In this document: piece by piece, positions 1 to 10,461 of the stretch
Position numbering within the stretch: position 1 is the stretch's first letter
How the letters are laid out: each line of letters begins with the position of its first letter
Assembly (NCBI RefSeq): GCF_033708015.1
Contig: NZ_CP137920.1
Span: forward strand, 1,240,001-1,304,000
Length of the DNA stretch: 64,000 bases
From: Proteus vulgaris
GTDB lineage: Bacteria; Pseudomonadota; Gammaproteobacteria; Enterobacterales; Enterobacteriaceae
Reading direction: 5' to 3'
The notes under the pieces: generated by a model
Databases searched by the model: none
Told to the model about the DNA's origin: nothing
Seen by the model: the letters and a program-made list of their open reading frames with translations, nothing else
Made by a program: the position numbers and the translations under genes

Positions 1-57
1 TTAGATTTCATCAACCTGTTCTTAATGTTACTGCGTATTTTAGGCGACCGTCGTTAA
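1..57 (+). CDS. 3' end of a Bax inhibitor-1 family membrane protein (YbhL-like), partial
   Basis: The window opens inside a reading frame that runs from base 1 to a TAA at 55-57 and encodes LDFINLFLMLLRILGDRR. This hydrophobic end with terminal basic residues resembles the C-terminus of YbhL/YccA-type Bax1-I membrane proteins. In E. coli ybhL lies close to the ybhR-ybhS-ybhF-ybhG genes, which follow here, and a strong terminator comes directly after the stop. Only 18 codons are visible, so the family call rests on a short tail plus synteny. Confidence 0.6.
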   Translation, partial: LDFINLFLMLLRILGDRR

Positions 58-107
58 TTTTAGCGATATAACGTTGATAGACGCTGTTTAACCACAGTAT
101 AAAAAAT

Positions 108-142
108 AAACCCCACAACGTATAAGTTGTGGGGTTTTTTTT
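108..142. terminator. Bidirectional Rho-independent terminator
   Basis: A perfect 12 bp stem (AAACCCCACAAC at 108-119, its complement at 126-137) has a 6 nt loop. It is followed by a T run on the plus strand and preceded by an A run, so it can stop transcription from both sides. It separates the convergent ends of the ybhL-like gene and ybhR. Confidence 0.85.
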
Positions 143-164
143 ATTGAATAGTTTAATTGTTGTT

Positions 165-1274
165 TTAAGCAATCTTCCGTTGGAAAAGATAATAGGCAAT
201 GCTACCCGTTCCGACTGTAATGACCAATAAAGGCCACAAACTGTGCCATATAACAGTGATGTCAGCATTTTTAAGGTAAATCTGTTTTGTGATATCAGTG
301 AAATGACGAATTGGATTTATCCATGTGGCATGTTGTAGCCAAATAGGCATATTTTCTACGGGGGAAATATAGCCAGATAATAACACCGCAGGCATCATAA
401 ACACGAAAACACCAATAAAAGCCTGTTGTTGTGTTGAACTTAATGCTGATATTAATAAACCAAACCCTACTAGCGATAAGCCATAAATCAACATGGTAAA
501 GTAAAACAGCAATAATGAGCCAGAAAAGGGAATTTGATAACCAAATATCCCAATAATTAATACGATGGTGCCTTGAACAGCGGCCACAACCATTGCAGGA
601 ACTGCTTTACCGACAAAAATTTGCCATGTTGATAGGGGGGAAACTAACAGCTGATCTAATGTACCTTGCTCACGCTCTCTAGCAACAGAAAGTGAGGTAA
701 CTATCATTACGCCAATGGTAATAATTAACGCAACTAAAGAAGGTACAATAAACCATTTATAATTTAAATTCGGGTTATACCAATTGCGAACAATAAGTTC
801 TGTTTTATTCAGTAGAGAAGGTGTATTGCCTGCTAATTCAGTTTGATAGTTTTGTACAATTTGCTGTACATAATTAGCCGCAATTTGCGCACTATTAGAA
901 TTTCGACCATCTAGGATTAATTGCAATTTCACAGGAACACGGCTTTCTAAATCGGCACTAAAATTTTGTGGAAAGCGAACTAATAAAAGCGCTTTGCGGT
1001 TATCAATAGCTTCTTTTATTTCATGTTCATTTTTAAGCAAAAGAGTCTGAGAAAATGCACTTGCTTTGGCGATACGTTGGGTTAACTCAATAGATTGTTT
1101 ACCATTATCTTCATCAAAAATGGCAATAGAGGCATTGGTCACATCTAACGTCGCAGCAAAAGGGAATAAGATCATCTGGAAGATGACCGGCATGATTAAA
1201 ATAATACGCGTTTGAGGCTCTTGTAATAATGATTGTAACTCTTTCATTATCAGGGTGAGAAGGCGATAAAACAT
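165..1274 (-). CDS. ybhR: ABC-2 type transporter permease YbhR
   Basis: The 369 aa protein has ABC-2 permease architecture: a membrane segment near residues 20-45, a large periplasmic domain to about residue 170, then five hydrophobic segments to the C-terminus. Its length equals E. coli YbhR within a residue. Inner-membrane half of the YbhFSR exporter, which in E. coli is linked to export of some cationic compounds and antibiotics. It is the last gene of the operon, 12 bp after ybhS, and ends just before a bidirectional terminator. Confidence 0.93.
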   Translation of the reverse strand: MFYRLLTLIMKELQSLLQEPQTRIILIMPVIFQMILFPFAATLDVTNASIAIFDEDNGKQSIELTQRIAKASAFSQTLLLKNEHEIKEAIDNRKALLLVRFPQNFSADLESRVPVKLQLILDGRNSNSAQIAANYVQQIVQNYQTELAGNTPSLLNKTELIVRNWYNPNLNYKWFIVPSLVALIITIGVMIVTSLSVAREREQGTLDQLLVSPLSTWQIFVGKAVPAMVVAAVQGTIVLIIGIFGYQIPFSGSLLLFYFTMLIYGLSLVGFGLLISALSSTQQQAFIGVFVFMMPAVLLSGYISPVENMPIWLQHATWINPIRHFTDITKQIYLKNADITVIWHSLWPLLVITVGTGSIAYYLFQRKIA

Positions 1275-1286
1275 AAAGCTCTCCCT

Positions 1287-2438
1287 TTAATCTAATCGAC
1301 GACGTGTTGCTAACGCCGTTAATCCAATAAAAAATATCGCCGATACAATCAATAGCCACATATCTAGCATCAATATCAACGGAATATCACCCGCTAAAAA
1401 TAGCGTTTGCAAACTGCTTACAAAATAACGCGCGGGAATAAAATAGGTCACGACTTGAATAAAGATAGGCATGCTATCAATTTCAAAAACAAAGCCTGAT
1501 AACATAATGGCGGGCAAAAAAGCCGCATTTAACGAAATCATTGCCGCATTAAATTGATTACGCGTTAGCGTGGAAATAAGCAATCCCATACCTAAAGCAG
1601 TCGCTAAAAAGAGCGAGGTGATCCCGCCTAAAATCCATAACGATCCTCGATAAGGCACGCCAAGCACAAACACCGTAACGACCATACATAACACCATGAC
1701 AAAGCTACCTAACACTTGGTAAGGAATAAGCTTTGAAAGTAAAAGTTCTGTGCGTGTAATTTGAGTGGAAAGAAGGGCTTCCATCGTACCTCTTTCCCAT
1801 TCGCGGGCAATCACTAACGAGGTAAGAATAGCGCCAACGACTGTAATAATAATCGTGACAGCCCCTGGAATAATATAGTGCTGACTTATTGCCGCAGGAT
1901 TAAACCAATAACGAGGTTCTATTTCAATTAATGGCGTAGTATCAATTCCCTTACTGATAGCTTGCTGCTGCAACCAAATTTGCCACACGCCTTTGGTATA
2001 AGCCTGTACAAAGTTTGCCGTATTGGGCTCACTGCCATCAGTGATCACTTGAATGGGGGATTGAGTATCCTGACGAGCCAGTAATTCAGCAAAATTAACA
2101 GGAATAACGACAATACCTCTAATTTGCCCCGCCTGCATTTTATCGATTAATAATTGTCGATTATCGCTAATAGTTGCATTGATATACGGTGAATTGGTGA
2201 AGGTGTAAACAAGCTCTTGTGCTGGTTGACTTTGTTGATTAGTTAAAATACCAATATTTAATTTGCTTGAATCTAAATTAATGCCATACCCAAAAATAAA
2301 CAGCAAAGTAAGTGGAATAACAATCGCAATTAGCGCACTACTGGGATCACGAGTAATTTGCTTTGTTTCTTTTAAACACAGTGCGTATAAACGTCGCCAA
2401 GAAAAGCGAGCATGAGATGATTGAGCTGAATTATGCAT
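1287..2438 (-). CDS. ybhS: ABC-2 type transporter permease YbhS
   Basis: 383 aa ABC-2 permease paralogous to YbhR, with the same layout: an N-terminal membrane segment, a long external domain, and a C-terminal block of hydrophobic segments beginning near [16 protein letters not shown]. It is expected to form the membrane pore together with YbhR. The start chosen is the ATG at 2438, preceded by GGGAG at good spacing. This gives an 8 bp overlap with the end of ybhF, consistent with translational coupling. An upstream in-frame Met lies deep inside ybhF and lacks such a site. Confidence 0.92.
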   Translation of the reverse strand: MHNSAQSSHARFSWRRLYALCLKETKQITRDPSSALIAIVIPLTLLFIFGYGINLDSSKLNIGILTNQQSQPAQELVYTFTNSPYINATISDNRQLLIDKMQAGQIRGIVVIPVNFAELLARQDTQSPIQVITDGSEPNTANFVQAYTKGVWQIWLQQQAISKGIDTTPLIEIEPRYWFNPAAISQHYIIPGAVTIIITVVGAILTSLVIAREWERGTMEALLSTQITRTELLLSKLIPYQVLGSFVMVLCMVVTVFVLGVPYRGSLWILGGITSLFLATALGMGLLISTLTRNQFNAAMISLNAAFLPAIMLSGFVFEIDSMPIFIQVVTYFIPARYFVSSLQTLFLAGDIPLILMLDMWLLIVSAIFFIGLTALATRRRLD

Positions 2439-4200
2439 GTTTTTCGCTCCCTTTATCATTTTCACTTTCAAGTTTTTTATCGTAATCCAGCACTAAACCA
2501 ATAAAGGCATCTTCCATTGAAGGGGTTGGATTATCCTCACTGGCAACCATTTTTTTGAGTGAATCTGGTTCGCCTGCCGCAATGATTTTTCCTCGATAAA
2601 CTAAACCAATGCGATCACAATATTCTGCTTCATCCATAAAGTGAGTGGTAACCATCACGGTTACTCCTTTATCAACCATGCCATTAATGTGTAGCCAAAA
2701 TTCTCTACGTGTTAATGGATCAACGCCTGATGTAGGTTCATCTAAAAAGAGAATATCAGGCTCGTGCATTAAAGAGCACGCAAGGGCAAGGCGTTGTTTA
2801 TAGCCTAAAGGCAAGGTTTCAGTGATTTGATTTACCATGGGTTGTAAACCAAAGGCTGTGATCATATCGTTGATTTTATTGTGTTGCTGTTTACCATGTA
2901 AGCCATAAACACCAGAAAAGAATTTCAAGTTTTGTCCCACTTTAAGGTTGCCATAAAGTGAGAATTTTTGTGCCATATAACCTAAATGTTGACGCGCTTT
3001 CCCTGAGCTTTCTTTCAAGTCCATACCAAGCACAAGGGCTTTACCGCTAGTGGGAACTAATAAACCGCACATCATTTTAAAGGTTGTCGATTTACCTGCA
3101 CCGTTAGGACCCAATAAGCCAAAAATTTCACCACGTTTAACTTGGAAATCGACATGATCGGTCGCAGCAAACTGCCCAAACATTTTGGTTAACTGTTGTG
3201 CTTCAATCACGGTTTCATTAGGTGCGGGAGGGATCTGAGGCATAATTTCAGCTAATTCAGACTTATGAGAAGGGCCGCCTCCTAATAAATCTATAAAAGC
3301 ATCTTCAAAGCGAGGTGTGGCAGGAATAAGCTTCGCATCAGGTTTACCCAAAGCACTTAATAATTCAGTTTGATTACTCTGTTTTTTCAAGATCAAACGA
3401 ACGGATTGCCCTTGAATAACACCATCAGTGACTTGAGGTTGAATAATTGCTTGTTGCAATACTTTTCTACGCTGATGACCTTCAACATTAAGTAGAAAAG
3501 AGCGACCTACCATTTTTGCGGTTAAATCTTGAGGGATACCACTATAAAGTAGTTCTCCTTTGTTAAGTAAGAGAATGTTTTTACATTGTTCTGCTTCATC
3601 AAGATAAGAAGTGCTCCAGAGGATCAACATGCCATCACTGGCCAAAGCATGCACCATTTGCCAAAGCTCACGGCGTGCAATGGGGTCGACCCCAACGCCG
3701 GGTTCGTCAAGAAGCAGAACTTTAGGACTCCCTAATAAAGTACATGCAAGCCCAAGCTTTTGTTTCATTCCGCCGGAAAGATTACCTGCAAGGCGAGATG
3801 TAAAGCGAGTGAGATCGGTAAAGGTGAGCAATTGGTGATAAACTTTCTCTCGCTCCTCACCGATGACATTTTTTAAGTCAGCATAAAGATTAAGGTTTTC
3901 TAAGACCGTTAAGTCTTCATAGAGCCCAAATTTTTGTGGCATATAGCCAAGAATAGCTCTAACATCGACACTCTGTTTTTGCGGATCCATTCCTAAAATA
4001 CAGATATCACCAGCATCCGGTTTTAATAAACCAGCAAGCATACGCATTAAGGTTGTTTTGCCAGCCCCATCAGGACCAACTAACCCCGTTACAGAGCCAC
4101 CTGTGATGGTGGCTGTTAATGATGAAACCGCGGGGCTTTCCAGTCCTATAAAGCGTTTCTCAACATCTTGAAGTTTGATGGTGTAATCAGTGTGTTCCAT
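2431..4200 (-). CDS. ybhF: Duplicated ABC transporter ATPase YbhF
   Basis: 589 aa with two complete ABC ATPase domains in tandem. The first has Walker A GPDGAGKT, signature LSGGMKQK and Walker B VLLLDEP; the second has Walker A GPNGAGKS, a variant signature LPLGYKQR and LFLDEP. It supplies ATP hydrolysis for the YbhS/YbhR pore. The ATG at 4200 is chosen over a GTG four codons upstream because GGGAGG sits five bases before it. It starts 12 bp after the ybhG stop and overlaps ybhS. Confidence 0.94.
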   Translation of the reverse strand: MEHTDYTIKLQDVEKRFIGLESPAVSSLTATITGGSVTGLVGPDGAGKTTLMRMLAGLLKPDAGDICILGMDPQKQSVDVRAILGYMPQKFGLYEDLTVLENLNLYADLKNVIGEEREKVYHQLLTFTDLTRFTSRLAGNLSGGMKQKLGLACTLLGSPKVLLLDEPGVGVDPIARRELWQMVHALASDGMLILWSTSYLDEAEQCKNILLLNKGELLYSGIPQDLTAKMVGRSFLLNVEGHQRRKVLQQAIIQPQVTDGVIQGQSVRLILKKQSNQTELLSALGKPDAKLIPATPRFEDAFIDLLGGGPSHKSELAEIMPQIPPAPNETVIEAQQLTKMFGQFAATDHVDFQVKRGEIFGLLGPNGAGKSTTFKMMCGLLVPTSGKALVLGMDLKESSGKARQHLGYMAQKFSLYGNLKVGQNLKFFSGVYGLHGKQQHNKINDMITAFGLQPMVNQITETLPLGYKQRLALACSLMHEPDILFLDEPTSGVDPLTRREFWLHINGMVDKGVTVMVTTHFMDEAEYCDRIGLVYRGKIIAAGEPDSLKKMVASEDNPTPSMEDAFIGLVLDYDKKLESENDKGSEKHA

Positions 4201-4212
4201 TTTGCCTCCCAC

Positions 4213-5199
4213 TTAATGAGTAGGTGCAAATTTTAAGGTAACAGGCATTCCTTGGCGTAATGTGTCATCGGCATCCGTCACAACCACTCTGAGGCGATAA
4301 ACTAAATCGGTTCTTAACTCCGGTGTTTCAACACTTTTTGGGGTAAATTCGGCGGTGGGTGATACAAATCCAATCGTACCGTGATAAGGCTTATCTTTAC
4401 GTCCATCGGTATATAGATAAACTTCTCGATTAGGCACAGCTTCGCTTAAGTGAGTTTCACTGATATAAGCTCTGACCCAAACGGGATTGGTTAATGACAC
4501 GGTAAATACAGGGCTTCCAGCAGATAACATCGTGCCAGGCTCTACAGCGCGAGTTAGCACAGTACCTTGTGATGGAGAGAGTAATTGTGTGTCTTGGAGA
4601 TTTAACTCAGCTTGTGCAACGGCGGCTTTAGCTTGCATAACTTGTCCTTTTGCCGCATCAATATCTTCTTTTCTATAACCATTTTGATACTGATTTAGCT
4701 TATCTTGCGCTGCTTTTAAGGCGGCTGCTGCTTGATTGCGATTATTTCTTGCGCTATCTAAATCGTTGGCTGAAATGACTTTTCGGTTAGCAAGATCTCG
4801 CTGACGTTTATAAAAATTATCTGCGTATCGCCAAGCAGCTTGTTTTAATGACACATCAGATTGAGCTTGCGCGATTTCTTCAGTGCGATATCCCGCTTCC
4901 ATTAAAGCGAGTGAAGCAATGGCACTATCACGCTCACCATAAGCTTTATTGAGTGCATTGCGATAGGGGGCATCATCAAGCTTGCCTAATAATTGCCCTT
5001 TTTGCACAGGAGCACCTTCATCAACTTGTAGTGTGTCTAACCTTCCAGCCACACGAAAACTAAGATTAACTGTACGTATATCGACATTGCCATAGAGTAC
5101 TAATTCAGACTCTTTGTTTTCTTCGTAATAATAGATACCTGCAACAATACCGATAATAATCATTAAGATAATAAACAAACTGACTTTTTTAGTTTTCAT
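4213..5199 (-). CDS. ybhG: HlyD-family periplasmic adaptor YbhG
   Basis: 328 aa membrane-fusion protein. An N-terminal signal anchor (about residues 6-24) is followed by a lipoyl/barrel half with [16 protein letters not shown], a long Ala/Gln-rich alpha-hairpin (about residues 80-205), then the second lipoyl half and a beta-barrel with [16 protein letters not shown]. It links the inner-membrane ABC complex to an outer-membrane channel not encoded here. First structural gene of the operon, 11 bp downstream of cecR, so the regulator is probably co-transcribed with its target. Confidence 0.93.
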   Translation of the reverse strand: MKTKKVSLFIILMIIIGIVAGIYYYEENKESELVLYGNVDIRTVNLSFRVAGRLDTLQVDEGAPVQKGQLLGKLDDAPYRNALNKAYGERDSAIASLALMEAGYRTEEIAQAQSDVSLKQAAWRYADNFYKRQRDLANRKVISANDLDSARNNRNQAAAALKAAQDKLNQYQNGYRKEDIDAAKGQVMQAKAAVAQAELNLQDTQLLSPSQGTVLTRAVEPGTMLSAGSPVFTVSLTNPVWVRAYISETHLSEAVPNREVYLYTDGRKDKPYHGTIGFVSPTAEFTPKSVETPELRTDLVYRLRVVVTDADDTLRQGMPVTLKFAPTH

Positions 5200-5210
5200 A
5201 ATAACTCTAT

Positions 5211-5909
5211 TTATGCATGATGAGTGTTAGTGTAAATCTCTCTTAATCCGTTGAGTAATAAAGTAATATGCGTTTTTAAGGTGTTGGAGATAATCTGATA
5301 CTCATTTTTACCAATTCTATCCCATCCCGTTTGCCTTAGGATCGTTTCCCTCACTAAACGAAATGATAACACTTCTCCCAATATAGCGTGAGTATGTAAC
5401 ATCGTTGTAGGCAGAGCAGCATCTAAACCAATATAGATGGCTAATAGTTTGTTTACACGCGTTAAAAGAGGCGATAACGCTTGCTGGTGGATCAAGGAAT
5501 ATGCTTCGGTTGGAACAAGCTGTTCCCTTGCCATAATACGACTAAGGTGAATATTTTCTTTATCAAGCACAAGGCGAGCATATTGTAAAAAACTATCTGT
5601 GATAAGCGTTTGCAGTAATGGGAGGTGTTCTGCTGGGTTAGGTTGTTCAAGAAATTCGTCAAGAATGACCACCGTTGGTTCAAAATCAAGGCGAATAAGA
5701 TCAGCAATATGCTGTGCAACGGCAAGATATAACCCTTCTTTGGAACCAAAATAATAAGCGATAGCGGCAATATTTTGTTGAGCAGCTTGTGCAATTTGGC
5801 GTGTTGTGGCGGCATCGGGCCCATTTTTACCAAAGATCTCACATGCCGCTTCCAATAATTGTCGTTTTGCTAGTTCACCGCGCGTCGTCTTCTGTTGGGT
5901 GTCTGACAT
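5211..5909 (-). CDS. cecR: TetR-family regulator CecR (YbiH)
   Basis: 232 aa with a TetR N-terminal helix-turn-helix (residues about 10-55, including [20 protein letters not shown]) and a C-terminal ligand and dimer domain of the CecR type. In E. coli CecR controls ybhGFSR and the divergent rhlE, and exactly that arrangement is kept here. A perfect palindrome lies just upstream of its start codon and is a good candidate for autoregulation. Confidence 0.9.
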   Translation of the reverse strand: MSDTQQKTTRGELAKRQLLEAACEIFGKNGPDAATTRQIAQAAQQNIAAIAYYFGSKEGLYLAVAQHIADLIRLDFEPTVVILDEFLEQPNPAEHLPLLQTLITDSFLQYARLVLDKENIHLSRIMAREQLVPTEAYSLIHQQALSPLLTRVNKLLAIYIGLDAALPTTMLHTHAILGEVLSFRLVRETILRQTGWDRIGKNEYQIISNTLKTHITLLLNGLREIYTNTHHA

Positions 5910-5922
5910 GATAGAAGATACC

Positions 5923-5934
5923 TTACTTAAGTAA
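5923..5934. promoter_or_regulatory. Candidate CecR operator, perfect 12 bp palindrome
   Basis: TTACTTAAGTAA is a perfect palindrome 13 bp upstream of the cecR start codon, where a TetR-family repressor could block initiation of cecR-ybhGFSR. The assignment rests on symmetry and position only; the CecR consensus was not checked. Confidence 0.45.
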
Positions 5935-6121
5935 AATGTAACAAAACCAATGATATTAAAAACAGCGATAACAAGGCATATTATATTAGATGATATTGAA
6001 CAATAGGGGAAATTTGTGATAAATAATCGAATAAAGATGATATGTAATAAAAAAAGTGCAATCTATTATTGAAAATTATTTTTGTATTCTGAATATAGCA
6101 AAAACTGTTAGAATAGGGATT

Positions 6122-6137
6122 ATTAAGTTAACCTAAT
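6122..6137. promoter_or_regulatory. Second near-palindrome in the cecR-rhlE intergenic region
   Basis: ATTAAGTTAACCTAAT is symmetric around GTTAAC with one mismatched pair. It sits about 150 bp upstream of rhlE in the 375 bp divergent spacer and could be an rhlE-side operator. The rest of the spacer is AT-rich with no further gene visible; no convincing sigma-70 promoter could be fixed by eye. Confidence 0.25.
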
Positions 6138-6284
6138 AAGGTTCATTCTCTTTCATCACTGTCTATACTTAAAAATAATAGTACCTATATAGCAATAATG
6201 CTTATAGATTGACAGCGTAAGAAAGCCCGTCATTTTTAATTTCAATCACCGTGTTATACGTTCTGGTTGTAGGAGACTACTGTT

Positions 6285-7700
6285 TTGACCGATTTTACAT
6301 CGCTTGGTTTAAGTGAGGCGCTTCTCCGCGCTATTGATGAACAAGGGTATAAAACCCCAACCCCTATTCAACAGCAGGCGATTGAGCCGATTTTGGCGGG
6401 TAAAGACGTATTAGCGAGTGCGCAAACCGGTACAGGTAAAACAGCAGCTTTTACATTACCAATATTGGAAAAATTATCTCAATCAGCAATCAAAATAAAA
6501 GGTCGTCAACCTGTTAAAGCGCTAATTTTGACACCAACGCGCGAGCTTGCGGCTCAAATTGCTGAAAATGTAAAAGCGTATAGCCGTTATATTCCTATTC
6601 GTTCATTAGTTGTTTTTGGTGGTGTGAGCATTAATCCACAAATGATGAAGTTACGTGGTGGTGTTGATGTATTGATTGCAACCCCAGGACGTTTACTCGA
6701 TCTTGAACATCAAAATGCGGTTGATCTTTCTCGCGTTGAAGTTTTAGTGCTTGACGAAGCTGACCGTATGTTAGATATGGGCTTTATCCACGATATCCGC
6801 CGAGTGATTAGTAAATTACCGAAAAAACGCCAAAACTTACTGTTTTCAGCGACGTTCTCTAAAGAGATCACGGGTCTTGCCAATTCGCTCTTAAATGATC
6901 CAGTGAGTATTTCTGTTGCCCCAAGAAATTCAGCTGCTGAATCTGTCGATCAATATGTCCATTTAGTTGATAAAAAGCGCAAAACCGAACTGTTATCACA
7001 TTTAATTGGTTTAGAGAATTGGTCACAAGTCTTGATTTTCACCCGTACTAAACATGGTGCAAATAAACTTGCTGAACATTTAAATGCAGATGGTATTAAA
7101 TCAGCAGCTATTCATGGTAATAAAAGCCAAGGTGCAAGAACTCGCGCATTAGCTGATTTTAAAGAGGGTAAATTAAAAGCATTAGTTGCAACAGATATTG
7201 CCGCTCGAGGTCTTGATATTGACCAACTGCCATATGTCGTCAATTTTGAATTACCACAAGTAGCAGAAGATTATGTGCATCGCATTGGTAGAACGGGTCG
7301 TGCAGCTGCAACGGGTAAGGCAATTTCGCTTGTTTGTGTTGATGAGCATGGTTTATTAGCGGATATTGAACGTTTATTAAAACGCGAAATTCCACGTTTA
7401 GCATTAGAAGGTTACGATCCTGATCCATCCATTAAAGCTGCGCCTTTGCATAAAAAACCTAAGAATAATGCACCGCGTAGAAGTGGGGGGCGTGCTGATA
7501 TTCGTGGTAAAGACAATCGCAACAACAGTCGTAAAGACGGCGATAGCGAAGGTAAAGCGTCTGGACGTAATAAAAGCAAAGAAAACTACCGTAATAAAGA
7601 TGGCTCTCGTACCGGAAAGTTAGGGCCTCGTCGTTCACGTAAAAGTGATGAAGGTAGTGATAATCAAAGCCCTTGGTCAAAAGCTAGAAAAGAGTTTTGA
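6285..7700 (+). CDS. rhlE: DEAD-box RNA helicase RhlE
   Basis: 471 aa ATP-dependent RNA helicase. It shows the Q motif (PTPIQQQAI), motif [13 protein letters not shown] as [14 protein letters not shown], motif III SAT, and motif [10 protein letters not shown], followed from about residue 390 by a long basic, Arg/Lys/Asn/Gly-rich tail typical of RhlE. It acts in ribosome assembly and RNA remodelling. The start is an unusual TTG at 6285, with AGGAG nine bases upstream and no in-frame ATG nearby that would keep the conserved N-terminus. Divergent from cecR as in E. coli. Confidence 0.94.
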   Translation: MTDFTSLGLSEALLRAIDEQGYKTPTPIQQQAIEPILAGKDVLASAQTGTGKTAAFTLPILEKLSQSAIKIKGRQPVKALILTPTRELAAQIAENVKAYSRYIPIRSLVVFGGVSINPQMMKLRGGVDVLIATPGRLLDLEHQNAVDLSRVEVLVLDEADRMLDMGFIHDIRRVISKLPKKRQNLLFSATFSKEITGLANSLLNDPVSISVAPRNSAAESVDQYVHLVDKKRKTELLSHLIGLENWSQVLIFTRTKHGANKLAEHLNADGIKSAAIHGNKSQGARTRALADFKEGKLKALVATDIAARGLDIDQLPYVVNFELPQVAEDYVHRIGRTGRAAATGKAISLVCVDEHGLLADIERLLKREIPRLALEGYDPDPSIKAAPLHKKPKNNAPRRSGGRADIRGKDNRNNSRKDGDSEGKASGRNKSKENYRNKDGSRTGKLGPRRSRKSDEGSDNQSPWSKARKEF

Positions 7701-7709
7701 GGTTAAAAA

Positions 7710-8642
7710 GTGCGAGTTCTATTAGCGCCAATGGAGGGGGTTTTAGACCCCCTTGTGAGAGAATTACTTACTTCAATTAACGATTACGATCTCTGTATTA
7801 CCGAGTTTGTAAGAGTTGTCGATTCATTACTACCAACAAAAGCATTTTATCGTTTATGTCCTGAATTGCAGACAGAAAGCCGTACGAAAAGTGGTACACT
7901 GGTGCGAGTACAATTATTAGGACAACACCCACAATGGTTGGCTGAAAATGCTTTTAGAGCTGTTTCTTTAGGCTCTTGGGGGGTTGATTTAAACTGTGGA
8001 TGTCCTTCAAAAACAGTTAATGGTAGTGGTGGTGGTGCTTCACTTCTAAAACAGCCAGAAACGATTTATCAAGCAACAAAAGCAATGCGTGATGCAGTGC
8101 CTTTAGCGTTACCTGTTTCTGTTAAAGTGAGACTTGGCTGGGATTCATCAGCATACAGTCATGAAATTGCAGATGCGGTGGTACAAGGTGGTGCTACGGA
8201 AATTACCATACATGGTAGAACAAAAGAAGATGGCTATAATGCTGAAAAAATTAATTGGCAGGCCATTGGTGATATTCGTCAGAGGCTTTCAATCCCTGTC
8301 ATTGCTAATGGCGAAATTTGGAACCGTGAAGACGCATTAGCCTGTTTAGCGACAACAGGTTGTGACGCGATAATGATTGGTCGTGGTGCAATGAATACCC
8401 CGAATTTAAGTCGTGTTGTAAAAGGCATAGAAGCTAGAATGCCTTGGCTAGAAGTGATTGAATTATTAAAGCGTTATGTTCGCTTAGAAAAGCGCGGTGA
8501 TACGACGATTTATCATGCATCACGTATTAAACAGTGGTTTAGCTATTTACGCAAAGAATATCCAGAGGCAGATGAGTTATTTAGGCAAATCAGAACATTA
8601 AAAACATCCCCAGAAATTGCGGTCGCAATAGAGGCGTTGTAG
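7710..8642 (+). CDS. dusC: tRNA-dihydrouridine(16) synthase DusC
   Basis: 310 aa FMN-dependent TIM-barrel enzyme that reduces U16 of tRNA. Hallmarks include the N-terminal [13 protein letters not shown], the catalytic Cys region [24 protein letters not shown], the His of [10 protein letters not shown], and [10 protein letters not shown]. Similarity to E. coli DusC is close along the whole length. The start is GTG at 7710, nine bases after the rhlE stop, so the two genes probably share a transcript. Confidence 0.95.
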   Translation: MRVLLAPMEGVLDPLVRELLTSINDYDLCITEFVRVVDSLLPTKAFYRLCPELQTESRTKSGTLVRVQLLGQHPQWLAENAFRAVSLGSWGVDLNCGCPSKTVNGSGGGASLLKQPETIYQATKAMRDAVPLALPVSVKVRLGWDSSAYSHEIADAVVQGGATEITIHGRTKEDGYNAEKINWQAIGDIRQRLSIPVIANGEIWNREDALACLATTGCDAIMIGRGAMNTPNLSRVVKGIEARMPWLEVIELLKRYVRLEKRGDTTIYHASRIKQWFSYLRKEYPEADELFRQIRTLKTSPEIAVAIEAL

Positions 8643-8808
8643 TTTAAAATAGGCTTATTTTTTGCGTTTTAAGCAATAATTTTTCTATTTATCTTAAATA
8701 TGATGTTACTTATCTCCAATAATTGGAAAAAATAACTATTCCGACTTACACTCAATAAGTAACATTTTTAGGTATGTTGTTTATATCATGACTATTCTAG
8801 GGGGAAAT

Positions 8809-9057
8809 ATGGGAATTCTTGCTTGGATCATTTTTGGTTTGATTGCGGGTATTTTGGCGAAATTCTTAATGCCAGGCTCTTATGATATTGGTCTGATATG
8901 GACTTGTATTTTGGGTATTGTGGGTGCGGTTGTTGGTGGTGCAATTAGTAGCTTCTTTGGAAAAGGTAAAGTGGATGGCTTTAACTTTGGTAGTTTTGTT
9001 GTCGCTGTCATTGGTGCCATTGTCGTGCTCTATCTTGCGAAAGTATTTGCAAGCTAA
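8809..9057 (+). CDS. GlsB/YeaQ/YmgE-family small membrane protein
   Basis: 82 aa protein with three hydrophobic glycine-rich segments (about residues 2-20, 27-48 and 58-78), the pattern of the transglycosylase-associated GlsB/YeaQ/YmgE family of stress-linked inner-membrane proteins. Biochemical function is not established. The ATG at 8809 is chosen because a GGGGGAA site lies just upstream; an ATG seven codons earlier has none. Followed by a strong terminator, so probably monocistronic. Confidence 0.85.
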   Translation: MGILAWIIFGLIAGILAKFLMPGSYDIGLIWTCILGIVGAVVGGAISSFFGKGKVDGFNFGSFVVAVIGAIVVLYLAKVFAS

Positions 9058-9085
9058 TACCTTCATATCCAATAGATACTGATAA

Positions 9086-9115
9086 TAAACCCGCATAATG
9101 CGGGTTTACTTTTTC
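9086..9115. terminator. Rho-independent terminator between glsB-like gene and sseA
   Basis: The inverted repeat TAAACCCGCAT / ATGCGGGTTTA is followed by a T-rich stretch. It lies between two convergent genes and probably serves both. Confidence 0.8.
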
Positions 9116-9134
9116 TAATGCAAAACGCATTCAA

Positions 9135-9977
9135 TTAGCATTCACAAGGAAGGGCACTTTCAGCCCCCCACTGCGCCCAAGAACCATCATAAAGCGCGAT
9201 AGATTGGCAATCCAATACCGTTAACGCTAAAAATAAAATCGCCGCCGTCATACCAGAGCCACAAGTGACAATAATGGGTTGTGATAAGTCAACATCGGCT
9301 TGTTCAAAAATTTGCTTTAGCTCAGCCTTGCTTTTCAATTGCCCATTAACAACAAGTTCATTCCACGGAACGTTTTTACTGCCAGGAATGTGCCCTCTGC
9401 GTAAACCAGGACGAGGTTCTGGTGCTCTGCCATAAAAACGATCTGCGGAGCGAGCATCAATCATCTGCTTTTGTTTTGTCTCTAAATTATCAAGAAGTTG
9501 CTGCTTATTAACATAACGTTGTGCATCACGTTCGACAATAAAAGGAGACTGTGTAGGTACTTTAATTGCCTCCCCTTGTTCTGTCGCAAACCCTGCTTCA
9601 ATCCATGCGTGCAAACCACCAGCAAGAATGCGCACATGACGACAACCTAAGGTTGTTAATGTCCACCAACCTCTTGGTGCCGAGAATAAATTGCCTTGAT
9701 CGTAAAGAATGACAGTCGTGGTATTAGAGATACCTAATTGTGTCAGTGTTTCTGAAAACAATGCATCAGAAGGTAGCATATGGGGTAATGATGTTGTTTT
9801 ATCAGCGACCTCATCAAGATCAAAAAAATGGGCATGTGGAATATGGTTTTTTAGGTAAAGTGCTTGATAATCAATATCTTGAGTTGGCATTGGTGCACTT
9901 ACATCAAGGATCACAAGATCAGCGTTATCTTGTTGTTCAAATAGCCATTGGGGAGTAACAAAGTAATCGTATTCCAC
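9135..9977 (-). CDS. sseA: 3-mercaptopyruvate sulfurtransferase SseA
   Basis: 280 aa with two rhodanese domains. The N-terminal one is structural; the C-terminal one carries the active-site loop CGSGMTA with catalytic Cys239. The CGSG(V/M)TA loop separates mercaptopyruvate sulfurtransferases from thiosulfate sulfurtransferases. It moves sulfur from 3-mercaptopyruvate to cyanide or thiol acceptors in the cytoplasm. The inter-domain segment DARSADRFYGRAPEPRPGLR is also typical. Length matches E. coli SseA (281 aa). Confidence 0.94.
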   Translation of the reverse strand: MEYDYFVTPQWLFEQQDNADLVILDVSAPMPTQDIDYQALYLKNHIPHAHFFDLDEVADKTTSLPHMLPSDALFSETLTQLGISNTTTVILYDQGNLFSAPRGWWTLTTLGCRHVRILAGGLHAWIEAGFATEQGEAIKVPTQSPFIVERDAQRYVNKQQLLDNLETKQKQMIDARSADRFYGRAPEPRPGLRRGHIPGSKNVPWNELVVNGQLKSKAELKQIFEQADVDLSQPIIVTCGSGMTAAILFLALTVLDCQSIALYDGSWAQWGAESALPCEC

Positions 9978-9990
9978 GGTGCAACCTCAT

Positions 9991-10185
9991 TTATTTAGCA
10001 GAAGGTGAGCTGTCTGGGATAGCTGGAAATTGCTGGGTAGGTGAAGTTTCAGGTTGTGTTTGCTCTGTTTCTACGGGTGTCGTGGAGCGTGTATAGATAT
10101 TTAAGCCCGCAAGAAAAACACCACCGATAGAACCAAAGGCAAGTAGTGCGATAATAACAATAATTATTTTTTTCATAATGTTCAT
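9991..10185 (-). CDS. Small single-pass membrane protein of unknown function
   Basis: 64 aa (61 if the internal ATG at 10176 is used). A Lys-containing N-terminus precedes one hydrophobic helix (about residues 5-29), then a Thr/Pro/Gln/Glu-rich polar tail with no Cys, so an inner-membrane anchor with a periplasmic tail is likely. The family was not recognised. It lies 13 bp upstream of sseA on the same strand and could be co-transcribed. The Shine-Dalgarno site is weak for either start. Confidence 0.55.
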   Translation of the reverse strand: MNIMKKIIIVIIALLAFGSIGGVFLAGLNIYTRSTTPVETEQTQPETSPTQQFPAIPDSSPSAK

Positions 10186-10317
10186 TTGCAGATGAATGTT
10201 ACGTAAAAGTATATCGAGATATGAAGTTGAAACAAGTAATAAGTCGGTTTAATCGACAAATGATAGTGGCTAAAACGTCAATTTTTTAGGTAAAAAAAAG
10301 AAAAATAGAGAAAGAAA

Positions 10318-10346
10318 CAGGCTATTTATTTTTTATAAATAGCCTG
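10318..10346. terminator. Inverted repeat, possible weak terminator
   Basis: A perfect 12 bp stem, CAGGCTATTTAT / ATAAATAGCCTG, has a T5 loop. On the minus strand it is followed by a T/C-rich stretch, so it may back up the stronger terminator downstream of the DcuD-like gene. Confidence 0.45.
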
Positions 10347-10408
10347 AGTCGCGTTAAGGTTGAGATTAATTTTTTCAATCAAAGGTTACAGTCAATGATA
10401 AGAAAAAA

Positions 10409-10442
10409 TCCCTTAAACTCAGGAGTAAATGAGTTTAAGGGA
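10409..10442 (-). terminator. Rho-independent terminator of the DcuD-like gene
   Basis: The 12 bp stem TCCCTTAAACTC / GAGTTTAAGGGA is followed on the minus strand by a run of six T. It lies just after the stop of the carrier gene and ends the MetC-like/DcuD-like operon. Confidence 0.85.
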
Positions 10443-10461
10443 AAGGGGTAACGCAACTTAA

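Noticed and set aside
3181..4200. Variant LPLGY signature in the second ABC domain of YbhF as a possible defect
   Set aside because: The second domain keeps Walker A and Walker B, and a degenerate signature in this place is common among ABC-2 exporters with duplicated ATPases, so it is not evidence of damage.
5492..5842. 116-codon frame on the minus strand inside cecR
   Set aside because: It lies wholly within the cecR coding region in another frame, and its composition is that of an out-of-frame translation. CecR itself is well supported.
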